A stretch of DNA of 64,000 nucleotides from Cryptomeria japonica (GCF_030272615.1 NW_026729144.1:111462-175461); one strand, 5' to 3'. Positions 22,633 to 33,720 are shown, counted from the stretch's first letter. The notes: a model not told the origin generated them from the letters alone. Program-made: numbers and translations.

Positions 22633-24842
22633 TCTTGTCCCTTTTTGCATTTAACATCTTTGTTGTAGATTTTGTATTTTGAAGTTGCAGATCTGACGTT
22701 TTCGACAGCATTTTGATATTCTCGCGTCTGCATACTTTCGGATCGCATTTTTTATTTTCTGGCACGTTTGCGACATCTGGAATCGAGTTTGTGTTATCGA
22801 CAGTATTTTATTTTGCAGGTTCCAAAAATCGCGTTTGTGTACCTCAGTCGCGCGTCTGCGGTGTTTTTAGATGCATCTGTGTCCAGAAGTCGTGTCTGGG
22901 TTCTGGAGCCGCATCTGTGTCTCACAGAGCCATGTCTGCGTCACAAAGTCGCGTCTATGTCGAAGGTAATGACGTCTGTGTGTACCGATTTCAAAGTTTG
23001 AGTTACTGATTTGGTTTTGAGTTTTGCATTTAATGTTTCAGATCTGGTTTATTTTGAGCTAACATTTTCAGATCTAGCTAACGAAATTGGTGCAGCTTGT
23101 CTTGAAAGCAAAATCATTTGGTTGAAGGCCCCTATTTTCACAAAGTCTTCTGGATTTAAATTTTACCTAACTTGTGTGCTTGCAGGAAGGGGTGATTATT
23201 TGAAACAATCCAAACTACTAACAACTCTTTGTTGCAGGTCCTTGGCAAGGGTTTTTGGATTTTTATTGTATGCCTTGTTTTCATAGACTAGCAAACACTT
23301 CAATTGGTGCACTAAAATTGAATCATTGTCTTTTGTGTCTTGAGCAATAGGCTCTTTTTGTTTAATCTTTAGAGGCCCTGTCTTCCCGAGTGGTCATTAG
23401 GACTACTAGTGAGAAGAGAATGACCCAAGTGGTACCGAGGAAAACCCACCTCTTCCGAACCACTGTAAATAACTGTATTCATGGTGAAAACTATGAATAA
23501 CGTGTGCTGATTAGTTCATACCGACACTATGTCTCCTCATAAACCCATTTGATAAAATTTATTTGATCAGTTGTAGGTCGTAACCTCTACCGGCTCGGAG
23601 CCTTCTGTATTTACAGAGCTGAAAGTGTCGCATGGATGGCCACACGAGCATATGCCCTTGCTAGCACCTTTTTGTTTTAGAAGCCCAAATCCTTCTAGTT
23701 GTTGGGGCAGGAGGTCGGACCTCTGCTAGCGGTCCACACACATACGGTTCTTAGTAGAGATACAAAGTTTTCCACGGGGAGTTTTCGTGGGGACTAATGC
23801 TGGGCTGACCCGAGAAGTGAGTGCCGAGGGTGGAGCCAGTGAGGTCAAGCATCTAAGTATCCGCTCTGAATAGCGTAGTCTCAGGGGTAAAACCCCATGT
23901 GGGATCAACAACTATTGTCTTGACCAACCATAAGAATTGTGCTTGACTTATTTTAAACATTCAAAAAATTCAAGACCAAACAACAAAACATTGTGTCTTC
24001 AAGTGTATGCAAAACAATTTTACATCAAACAACACACTTTTCTTGGAGTCATTTTGAGTCTAGACACTTGCAAACATTGGGTCTTCATCAACACTGTGTC
24101 CTCTTGTCATGAAAAATAGTCAAACAGTCAGATTTGGTCACAACAAAATGACTTCACAGATTGGAAAAAATCGCACAAATTTTGCAAAAACGCGTCTGTG
24201 TTGTATAACCGCATCTGTGAAGGGCAGAAACGCGTCTATGTTTCAAAAATCAATAGTGCATTTTACAAAAATCTTAGAAACGGGTCTATGTTAAACAGAA
24301 CCATGTCTGTGTCAGGAAATCGTGTCTGTGAAGTATACAGGCGCGTCTATGTTCAGAATTGAAAAACTTTTACAGTCCAGCAAACAAACACAGTCAGTTT
24401 CGGAATTCTTGAGCTTCCTAGGTCATTTCTCTAGGGCTCATCTAGCATTCAACCTGTCTTTTGGTCTCACAAAGTCCATCATTGCTTTACACCTTACATT
24501 ACATTCACATTTGTCTAAACTTGAGTCAAAAGGTCACTTGCTTGTCCTCATCATACTTTGTCAACACACTACATACAACAACACTTTGCTAAGTGGTCTC
24601 TTATCAAGGTCTATCACCTTTGGGTCTCATTTGGTCTTACTTAGAGTCAAGGTCAACTTACCTCATCAAGAGAAACTATCCTCTCTTTGGAAGTCACACC
24701 TACTCTACTACATACATACTTGGTCTTACACTTTGGACATTACAAGTACACTTCAGATTCATTTAAATTCCATCCAACCCTTGGTCTTCCATACTCTTTC
24801 CATTTTCATCTAGTCTCACACATCTTGGTCACTACCTAGTTC
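22633..24842 (+). other. Long 5' leader with motif clusters and a GC-rich core
   Basis: 2.2 kb between PBS and gag. Two clusters of CGCGTCTGTG-like words (22,720-22,985 and 24,187-24,350) flank a GC-richer core (about 23,370-23,930) with short inverted repeats, such as GGGGTAAAACCCC at 23,882-23,894. Small open frames exist (for example 23,011-23,286) but have no family resemblance. The leader is colinear and highly similar in copy 2 (34,472-36,681). Known roles for retrotransposon leaders are packaging, dimerisation and translation control; assignment here is inference. Confidence 0.7.
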
Positions 24843-27051
24843 ATGGTTGAAACCCGTTCCCACAAATCTAGGAGAGAAACTAAAGAGGCTCAAGAGTCCG
24901 CAAACATGAGTGTCTATGAGTATGACAATGATGTCTTTTTCAATATTGATCATAACACATTACCTAACATGGATGCCTATAGAAACATTCCAAATGTTGA
25001 GAACATGGACACTACAAAAACAATGATACGCACAATGACAATATGGACAAGTTTTCAGTACATTCAGCAGATGTGGAAGAATCCATTATGGATCCCCATT
25101 TCAATCGATTGGTTGAGGAAATAATGAGGAGGGATAGACAATACTTCTTCCAAATGATGGCACAAAGTGGAGCCAAAATACCTCATGATTTTGACATGTC
25201 TCAAATAATGGAAAATCGACCTTTGCAACAAACTCACTCCAACATGGATCAAAGGAGGCCTAATAGCGGAGGCAATAGAGGACCACATATGGTACCTGAA
25301 TCACCATCATATTTGTTTCAAAAACTAGAAGTCCCACATACAAATGGTCAAGCATATGGTACTCACCTTCGCAGACCATTATGGAAGTCTTATGTAGAAA
25401 GATATGCTCAATCACATACCAATGCTAAGGATCAACCACCAAAGCAATTTGATATTCAAAGGCATGCTCAAAATTTTGACACGAGGAAACCCCGTGTCAA
25501 ATTTGGGGGCAACACATTAGAACATGACATGCCTGTAGAGTATGGTATACATGGACAAAGCAGATATTTTGTTCCTCAACATGAATCTATACCAAGTGGT
25601 CCATATATGCAACATCACTATAGACCTCCTCCATATGAACATGTGTATGATCAATATCATCCATATATGCAACATGCTCCTCCTCCAATTGGTGCTTTAA
25701 GCATGGGGTATGGTCCAAGAAGTCGATCTCCACCTAAGAGCAATTTGGAACAACAAATCAGGGACTTACAAAAGAAAATGGTGGACATAAGTACACCAAA
25801 GCCAACATACACAATGAGAGACATATGTCCTTATCCATTTGACAAGAGCATTCCAATGCCTCCATTTCCTACAAACTTTGTGACACCTAAGTTTGATAAG
25901 TATAGAGGAAAAGGGGATCCTAAGGCACACATAAGACAGTTTTTTACAGCTTGCATTGAGGTAGCTTCAGAAGAGACATATTTGATGAGAATAATCCCAC
26001 AATGATCAAGCTATGGAATGGTTCTCCCGACTTCCACCTGGTATTAAGTCATGGGGTGACTTAGCAGAGGCATTTATTCAACATTTCTCCTACAACATAG
26101 AGACAGACATATCAGTCACTACTTTGTGCAACACCAAGCAAAAAGAGGGAGAGTCTTTTGCATCATTTTTACAAAGATGGAAAAATCTAGCTAGCAGATG
26201 CTCTTGTGAAATTCCACAAAAACAAATGGTAGAGATGTTCACACAAAATGTTAACAAAGACATTGGTTATGATCTAAGGAAAGCTTGTTTGTCCACCTTC
26301 AAGGACGTCATTGAAAAAGGCTTAGCAACAAAGAAGGTCCTAATTGAACAAGGAGTCATTAAGATATTCAAGGAAAACAAAGATGACTTTAAGGGAAAAA
26401 ACAAGCCGAGATTTTGGAATAAAAACAAGAACACAGTCAATGATGGTGTTGTTGATGCCAACACAGTGCGACCCAAATTCATTTTTTCTGGATCAAGTTC
26501 TACAAACAATCAGGTGAATACTCAAACAACTTCCAGATCATGGAGGAAGTACACTCCATTGGGAGAACTACTTCAGTCAGTCTTCAAGAAGCTAGTGGCA
26601 AATAAGGTAATCACTATTCCAGATTTTCCTCCATATGAACCAAAGGTTAAACCAAGTTGGTGGAATGATGATGAATATTGTGAATTTCATAAGAGCAAGG
26701 GTCATAAGACAAGAAATTGTCATCGACTAAAGAACATCATACAAGATCTCATTGATAGAGGTGACATTGAGATTGAGGGACACTCATCCAATCAAGAACA
26801 TGAAATGTTTAAGGAACCATTCCCAAAGCATGACAAGGGAAAAGCTAAAGCCATAGATGACCAAACCAACTATACCAGAGCAACCTATAACTATGATTCA
26901 ACTGTCAATCACATTTCGATGGACGATTTTGTCTCTACCATTATCATGAAGGACAAAACACCTGAGAATTCTACCCAAAGACCCAAGATCATTCTGAAAG
27001 GCGTTGGATCTTCTTCTGAACCTACCTCTGAATGTCATGTTACAAGCCGCT
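24843..27051 (+). pseudogene. gag of gypsy copy 1, two frameshifts and a stop
   Basis: Starts at ATG 24,843 (MVETRSHKSRRETKEAQES), the same start as copy 2. A proline/histidine/tyrosine-rich N-terminal half is followed by a conserved retrotransposon Gag domain (about 25,880-26,300; MEWFSRLPPGIKSWGDLAEA) and a zinc-knuckle variant YCEFHKSKGHKTRNC (about 26,676-26,720; C-x2-H-x4-H-x4-C), typical of Tat-type elements. Compared with copy 2 there is a 1 bp loss near 25,016 and an 8 bp loss near 26,003, each changing frame. Reading continues to a TGA at 27,051-27,053, where copy 2 has CAA. Gag would form the particle that packages element RNA; this copy cannot make it intact. Confidence 0.85.
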
Positions 27052-27053
27052 GA

Positions 27054-27764
27054 GGTAAATTCACTTTGCAATGTGCTCCAGCTAAAAACACAGCTTCCTC
27101 ATCAACCAAGCCTAAGTATGACCTTGTAGAACAATTAGGGAAGACAGCCGCGCTCATCTCCATTCTTGATCTCCTACGCATATCCCCTACACATAAATTC
27201 ATTCTTGACAAAATCTTGAGAGAAACCGTCGTTCCTACTGATCTGAACGTGGACCAGTTTCAAGCCATGGTGGGATACCTTTCCATTCCACACTCCCTTA
27301 CATTCACAGAAGCCGATAACGCCTCCGTAAGTCAGCCACATAATGCACCATTACACATTGAAGCCTTTATACACAAACAAAGAAACAAACGAGTCCTGAT
27401 AGATGGAGGAGCAGGTCTAAACATTTGTACATTGAGCACTATTAAACAATCGGGATATTCCGACAAAGCTATGAATTCTACAAAAAAAATTACCATCAAA
27501 GCATATGATGATGAAGAGCGTTCATCCAAAGGAACAGTCACCTTACCTCTCAGAGTCGGGCCAGTTACAAAGGATGTGGTTTGTCAAGTCCTAGACCTGG
27601 ATCTCACATACAATATATTACTAGGACGTCCTTGGATTCATGAGATGAGTGCAGTCCCATCTACATATCATCGATGTATCAAGTTTTCACACAATGGAGT
27701 TGAAGTGACTATCAAAGTGGATCCAAATCCATTCATATATTGCAACAATCTGCGACCTCGTTAA
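27054..27764 (+). pseudogene. Retroviral-type aspartic protease domain, copy 1
   Basis: In frame with the downstream half of gag. The active-site block is VLIDGGAGLNICTL (about 27,393), carrying the catalytic aspartate in a D-G-G form, and the C-terminal flank has the family's LTYNILLGRPWIHEM (about 27,605). The protease cuts the Gag-Pol precursor during particle maturation. Reading ends in a TAA at 27,762-27,764, where copy 2 has a sense codon. A reverse transcriptase should follow about 150 codons later but does not. Confidence 0.85.
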
Positions 27765-28964
27765 GAAATAACAATACCAGTCAATCGAGAGGCTATTCCA
27801 TCTTCAACATATGTGGATCCAGAATCCTTGAAAGCTTCTACATCAAAACAAGTAGAGCACAAAGAAAATTTCAAGTTTAAAGACCTGGGATGTGGTGAGT
27901 ATATCTTCCATGTTGATCAACTCCCACTATTTGCTAAGGTATTCGGTCAACTAGAACAACCTACAAACAATTTGTAAGGAATTAGGTGTGAACCACCTAG
28001 TGTTGTGGCTATTAAGTCTGAATGCAAATCTCCTCTAGTGGTGCAAGCAGCTCTTGATATCAATAGTCCTAAGAGTGGTTCCAACAAAGAATCTATTGAG
28101 TGTATCGCCAACCCTCTTGATAACTCACATAGCTTTACCATTTCATCCACTCATTCCATTTCCACTCCACTTCCAGACTTGGATCGACAAGAATTACAAA
28201 AGTGCTTACCCATTGGGGATCAAAAATCAAGCTTTGAAAAGAAAAATCTAAAAGTCAATAATAAAGAAAAGTCCTTTAGTCTAAATCAAAATCAAAATCT
28301 ATTGGACTCTACAAAAATCAAAGTCAAGGATAAAAATCCTATGAAAGAAAAAGAGCAAGAGTTGATCTCCCCTAATATCAAAATAACTGGGGGCAAAAGT
28401 TCTAAAATTTCAAATCAAAAAGCATACTTGTTGATCCTAAGTCTCCATCATGCTATCCTACTTTCACTTCTTTTTGCAATCACAAGCCTTCATCACTCAT
28501 CCACTTGTTTCACACATCCATTCACTTCTAGTGATACATCATGGACCTTTAATGGAGCTTCCTCGAAGGACTTTTCTATCAGTGATGCCCAAACTTCTTT
28601 AGGTAACATGCATACGGGCCTACGTAGTCCACACACTAGTAATTCTATCTCAGTTCCTTTATCAAGGAAGACAGTCACTCAAGCTACACATCATTCAGTC
28701 AAGGAACAATGCAGCTACAATCACAAGGTCAAGCCTCGCACATTTGAGGTAGGTGATTTGGTTCTCAGAGAAAATCCCAAAAATCAGCAAGACAGAGAGA
28801 AGAAGGGCAAGTTCGAACCAAATTGGCTTGGTCCTTACATCATCACAGCAACATATGGATCTGGCGCATATCAGCTCTCAACTACAGAAGGTGAACCTTT
28901 GGAAGATCCTATCAATAGCATGCACCTTCGTAGGTTTTACACATACCTCTTTGGAGTATCCTAA
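27765..28964 (+). pseudogene. Spacer plus orphan integrase C-terminal GPY/F domain, copy 1
   Basis: Same frame as the protease, after stops at 27,762 and 27,976. A hydrophilic serine/lysine-rich spacer leads into a short hydrophobic piece (LSLHHAILLSLLFAITSLHH, about 28,438-28,497) and then the integrase tail: FEVGDLVLRENP (about 28,744), KFEPNWLGPYII (about 28,809), GAYQLSTTEGEP (about 28,864) and NSMHLRRFYTY before TAA at 28,962. The integrase zinc finger and D,D-35-E core, the RT and the RNase H are all missing. WTFNGASSKDF near 28,541 may be a relic of the RNase H start. With the two small gag losses allowed for, gag, protease and GPY/F form one continuous frame of about 1,377 codons, so the deletion was in frame. 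Confidence 0.8.
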
Positions 28965-30576
28965 TTCAAAAATACAAAAAAAATAAAAAATTTCAAAAAT
29001 ACAAAAAAATTCAAAAATTTCAAAAATACAAAAAAAATTATAAAACAAAAAAAAAAGTCGTTACTTGGTAAAAACCTGGCAAACAGGCGCCTTGTGACAC
29101 AAAAAACATCAAAAAATCAAAAAAGTAAAGAAAAATAATTTCGTCCAATGGTGAAAACCACTTAAGTGGCGCACTGGGCAAGTACCATGGTGAAAACTGG
29201 GTCACCAGCACCATGTGTAGAGACATTGCCCCTCCCTCCTTTAGGATTCTCTTTCATCACTTCACTTTGCACACACTCACAACCAATTCATCCATAATAA
29301 ACTTACCCATTTCCATCATGGCTTGTTATTGATCTACCCAAGATTGGTTAGCCATTCATAATAAACCTCCCTTTTCACCTCCCTTTCCATCCATAACAAA
29401 TCAACTCCTATTTGTGGCTAAGGCAAATCCTACGTCTAGTGATGGGTGTGGAACTGAGAACATCACATGTTTCAAGGAGTACAGTTTCTTCCAGCTTCCT
29501 TCAGTCTATCCGCGCACAATCTGCAATAAAGCAACATTTGCATCATAGATCCATAATAAAGTTTCATCTTCTCCACAATAAAGTATCAGTTTCATGGATT
29601 CAATCAGTTTCAGATGAGACACAGCAGCAACAATGGGCTTCAACAAATCAAATCGTTCAACAGACTCAAACAACATTATGGTTTAGTGATATCTATCCTT
29701 TTTGTGAAAGTAAACATTGTGACCACAATCAAATAAGACTTATACAAGTGAAAAGAGACACTAAATTTGAGGACTATCGTGGATGTTGGTGTCGAGTCTT
29801 GGTTTTCTTTTGATTTTATCTTTTGGTGACATGTCTTTTAGCTTTTCCAGGATGTCTCTGACTAGAGATTTTATCTCCAGGATGTCTTTGACTAGAAAGG
29901 CGAGGATGGGGTATCGTCACCTATTTTTCTTTACTGTATGTGGATTGTCTCTTAGTAATGCTATGGCTTGTCCAAGGATATGAGGACGCTGTGAGTCTAG
30001 TGTGAACTGGGGCATTCCTTGTTTGTGACTGTCTTATCTCCATGCAAACAGGTACAATGACTTTCTGGGTCAAACATATGCCTCGATTGTCATAACCTAC
30101 TTGCCATAATAAAGCTCAATGATGATAATGCACAAGAAGCTCTTTCACTTTCATATCTTCTATCTTTTATCCCCCTTTCCTGATTGACTTCCATCGTCCT
30201 TCTTGAGTTTGTGTAGCCTGCTATCACATGACTGAGTATAATGACACACCAAAAACATTTGCATTTTATGTAGTTGCACCTGCATTACCACATATTAAGC
30301 ATTTCATACATACATATAGATATCACAATTGCATCACATCCTGCACACAACACATGTTAGAACATTTTATATTCTCATCATGTAAATAGTTATTTGCATT
30401 GTCATATCCATCCGCATTTCATACATTCACATTTGCATTAGCATAACATATAAAAACATAAAAGAAAAAAATATTGTATTTCATCATATACATATTTGCA
30501 TCCATATCATAAGCATCACATAAGAACATCTCATCACATAGGTACACATGCATATAGCTACCGCAAAGATGAATCA

Positions 30577-30580
<4 letters not shown>
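28965..30580 (+). other. A-rich tandem stretch and non-coding 3' spacer, copy 1
   Basis: 28,970-29,060 is a run of 'tttcaaaaatacaaaaaa' units, followed by repeated 'gtgaaaac' phrases. Between 29,285 and 29,585 AATAAA-type words recur, mostly in a CATAATAAA context, resembling a cluster of poly(A) signals. A 29 bp duplication (CCAGGATGTCTCTGACTAG) lies at about 29,848 and 29,878. ATTTGCAT words recur at about 30,257-30,500. No convincing coding frame. Confidence 0.6.

Positions 30581-30613
<33 letters not shown>
30581..30613. repeat. (AT)n microsatellite
   Basis: Pure alternating AT in the spacer of gypsy copy 1. Confidence 0.9.
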
Positions 30614-30617
<4 letters not shown>

Positions 30618-30723
30618 GTCATGATACAATGATGTCAAAATCATATGGCTACAAAGCACCCGAAGGTGTCTACATCATCATACAAAAATGGTACAATACT
30701 GATACATAGGGAGCCCTCTACGG

Positions 30724-32640
30724 CTATGATGAACTCCCTCCCTCGGAGTTGCCTGGCCTCAACGGAATCTGAGCCCCCGAAGGACACACCCCAGGATCAT
30801 CCCTCCTGTCCCCTCTAGCTGGTGGTGGTGGAGGACCCATAACCCCACCACTAGATGTTTGTCTCCTCCGGCTCCCTCTCGTAGCTGTCGTTGTCCACGA
30901 TGGTCTATGGAAGCTCCTCGCCTACTGATCAGCTGGCACCGCACCATAATAGAGATCCCACCAGTAACTGATCTCCTCCCCTGCCTGCAGGACGTAGGCA
31001 TATCCAACCCCTGTGTCCTCTGTTATTTGCCTCCCAGCCCTCAGTGCTGTCTCAGCCTCTATGTAGCGCTGAATGGCCTTATCCCGCTTCTGCTCAGTAT
31101 CTCTGAGCCGCCTCCTGAGCCTATCCCTCTCCCTCTCCAGCTCCTGGATCTCATCTTCTTGTCCTTGGCAGATCTCCCTCAGCTCTGTCAGCTCATCCTC
31201 CTCTGCCTTAGCCCCCTGTGGCTCCCCTTATACGAGTGCCTGCCCCTGTGCCTATACTGGTGCCTGTCCCTGTATCTGTCCCTGTACCTGTCCCTGTACC
31301 TGCACCTGTCTGGGACCCTGTGCTGCTGGCCCCTGTAACAGTAATCCACCATGACCCCTCACTACCTAAGCCTGCCTGTCCTCTCCACCCTCCCTCCGTG
31401 GCGCCACCCTCCTCTCTCCAACTGTCCCCCTCCTCCTCCGTCGGCCTCTACCCCCATCATCTCCATCATCATCCCCATCCCCACCACCATCTCCATCTAG
31501 TCGCTCTCCTAGATCCGTCAGGCGTGGGAATGGATGCTTAGCCCAGTATGTTGTGTACTTGGCATCCATGCCGGCATCCTCAATCTCTGGCCACACGTCC
31601 CAGGGTAGGGGCATCATCTCTACTAGCTGTGTCATAGCTTGATCATATGATAATAAGGGCCCAAACTGCGCCTGATCTCTGACAGTCCGTGCTTACATGC
31701 CTGAACCTCATGGCATCCATTGAATCTTGTCGAACTGCCTGCCCACCCTATCCACCAACTACCTCTCCTATACATAGGGCGTCCGCCCAATCAGATACCT
31801 GCTCTGGAAGGTGTAGGGCAGCTCTACTGCATCATCCTCCCACTACTCGCATCCCAGGTATGGCCTCCATATAACCATATCAATGTCATCAATCACCTGC
31901 CACCAGTGCTCTAACCTGCCAATCCGTGGCTGTGAAGTGATCATGTCGTACAAGTGTACGAAACTGCGTCCATGACCTCTGCCCCTGAAATGTATTGGTC
32001 TCGTCACTGGCAGATGCTCATAGGCCCACACCTGTAATAATGTCACCCCGCAGCCCAATCCCACTGACTTGTGGTACACAAACTGATGTAGCTCATAACA
32101 TAGGTGTGCTAGCACACATGGTCCCCAAGCATATCTGGTGTGCTATGTCACCAGTGTCTCCAGTGCACCTCCCCAACCCATAGCCAACCCTCGTGTCACT
32201 CTATCAGGACAAAGGAACTCGCTGATCGCTCCTCCTATCACTGCTGGCAGCACTAATCCTGTAGCTGTCATGGTGTCCCAAGCCACATGTCCAGCCCTCA
32301 TCTCCAGTCCTGGGTCCCGGAACACTCCTCTTAGGGCCTCCCTGTCTCCATCTCGATCGTAGGGAATCAGCTCCCCATCGATCGGTATCCTAAGGATCCT
32401 GTATACATCCTCTAGGGTGATTGTCATCTCACCCATCGGCAGATGAAACGTACATGTCTCGGAGTGCGACCTCTCCGCTAGTGCAGTCAGCAGTCCCATG
32501 TTTGCCCGAAACTCAGGCACATACAAAATATGTCCCAGACCCATAGCCTCAATCATAGCTCGGTCCTCAAATGTCAACTCAAGTCGCAACTTCTGAGTCG
32601 ATGGGAATCTCTCCCGTGACTCCAACATAGGCAGATACTC
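30724..32640 (-). pseudogene. Antisense ORF with plant mobile domain and coiled coil
   Basis: Read on the minus strand, about 635 codons opposite to the host element. The plant mobile domain (PMD, also called the aminotransferase-like mobile domain) is clear: LTALAERSHSETCTFHLP and GEMTITLEDVYRILRIP (32,520-32,390), GVTLLQVWAYEHLPVTRP (about 32,045-31,990), DMVIWRPYLGCE (about 31,875) and RVGRQFDKIQWMP (about 31,745-31,708). PMD proteins occur as host genes (MAIN/MAIL type) and inside plant transposons. An Asp/Gly/Arg-rich linker, a Q-V-Q-G repeat (31,237-31,320), a long charged coiled coil (ELTELREICQ to about 31,060) and a proline-rich tail follow, ending at TAG 30,724-30,726. At least five in-frame stops and one frameshift near 31,350 make it a pseudogene. 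The first codons follow an acceptor-like TTGACTGCAG, so the 5' exon may lie in the hairpin region. Confidence 0.8.
31237..31320. repeat. Short tandem repeat coding Gln-Val/Gly units
   Basis: Plus strand reads CCTGTACCTGTCCCTGTA-like 6-12 bp units; on the minus strand this encodes alternating Q with V or G within the antisense ORF. Confidence 0.8.
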
Positions 32641-32673
32641 CTGCAGTCAAGCAAATCAATCATGTCAATCATC

Positions 32674-33190
32674 GTGGCATTCAATGTTCATCACAAAATG
32701 CTACCTTTTATCTAAGTGCATATGGTACTCTATCCTAGTGACACTCACTGTTCATCACAAAGTGTTGCTTCTATCCTAGTGACACTCACTGTTCATCACA
32801 AAGTGTTGCTATTTGCCCTAGTAGTACTCCCTGTTCATCACAAAGTACTATGTGTGTGGCACTCCCTGTTCATCACAAAGTGCCGCTCACATTTGCACTC
32901 ACTATTCATCACAAAGTGTTGCTCATATTTTAGTACTCCCTGTTTATCAGAAAGTACTATATCTTGGTACTCACTGTTCATCACAAAGTGCCTTGATCTA
33001 TCCTATCCTAGGGCCTCTGCTTGAGTGAATCCTCTTGAGAAGTTTCCTAATTGGCAACGTATGTTCTATCATAGAATTGTCAATCCTAGCCCTATTTTCT
33101 ATCCTAGTCTTCCCTAGAGGACCTGCTTGAGTGTATCCTCTCAGCAGCTTATCCAATCGACAGCGTATGTTCATCACAGAACTGCTGATT
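32674..33190 (+). repeat. Tandem array of about ten covarying hairpins
   Basis: Repeated core CTGTTCATCACAA flanked by complementary arms. Stem-loop spans: 32,674-32,704, 32,737-32,769, 32,777-32,811, 32,821-32,851, 32,856-32,886, 32,895-32,919, 32,931-32,959, 32,966-32,992, and two related longer-loop units, 33,050-33,084 and 33,155-33,190. The first eight all have a 15-base loop. Arm sequences differ between units but stay complementary: GTGGCATT/AATGCTAC, AGTGACACT/AGTGTTGCT, GTAGTACT/AGTACTAT, GTGGCACT/AGTGCCGC, GGTACT/AGTGCC. Wobbles are of the G.U type on the plus strand. The array lies between the antisense ORF and the 3' LTR. Confidence 0.85.
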
Positions 33191-33720
33191 TGACCTAGAA
33201 GACAAAAATTCACATTTTTGGAAACAAACGCGCTTTTCTGACATAAACATGCATTTATTACATTACCTAGTATGCATTAATGACAACAATAAATGCATCA
33301 AAGTACAAGGAGGTTTTGTGGTACTTATTGGCTCTCCTGCCTCTACTGGCCTCTGGAATCGGCGAACGCGGTCGAATCTATGAACCAAAGCCATCGCTGC
33401 TAACTACTGCTGCTCTTTTCTCTCTCTGCACTCTAATCTTTTGGAGGTGTAGATGACAATGAAGATGTATTTCCCTCGTGGTCTATCTTATAGACTGCCC
33501 TAGCCCTCGTTTCCTGAGTCAGTCTTCATTATCCCCTGACTCTAACACTTTATCCGATCAGTCCATTCTATCCCGTCATTCTTATCGAGAGATTGTCTGC
33601 GATCTTTTCAGACATTTTCTCATCCAATCTCTCGAGGGGGCATATCATTCCCATCTTGGGGCAAATCTGTATCAGTTCATCTTATCTTATTTGAAACAAC
33701 GCAACAAGTCGCATTGTCTC
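33191..33720 (+). other. Non-coding 3' end of gypsy copy 1
   Basis: No gene. Contains a TCTCGAGGGGGCATATC block (about 33,631) and CTTGGGGCAAATC (about 33,655), polypurine-like phrases of the kind seen upstream of Tat-type 3' LTRs. Confidence 0.5.

Noticed and set aside
23011-23286. Open frame of 91 codons in the gypsy leader, also open in copy 2 (34,829-35,104)
   Set aside because: Its conservation is what two similar copies would show anyway. It has no recognisable domain and low complexity in places; nothing separates coding from non-coding constraint here.
24322-24813. 163-codon open frame just before gag in copy 1
   Set aside because: The same frame is interrupted in copy 2 and the sequence overlaps the CGCGTCTGTG-like motif cluster; most likely a chance frame.
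30859-31541. Several overlapping plus-strand frames rich in Leu, Pro and Ser
   Set aside because: They are shadows of the antisense ORF; the minus-strand reading gives a plant mobile domain, a coiled coil and a coherent C-terminus.
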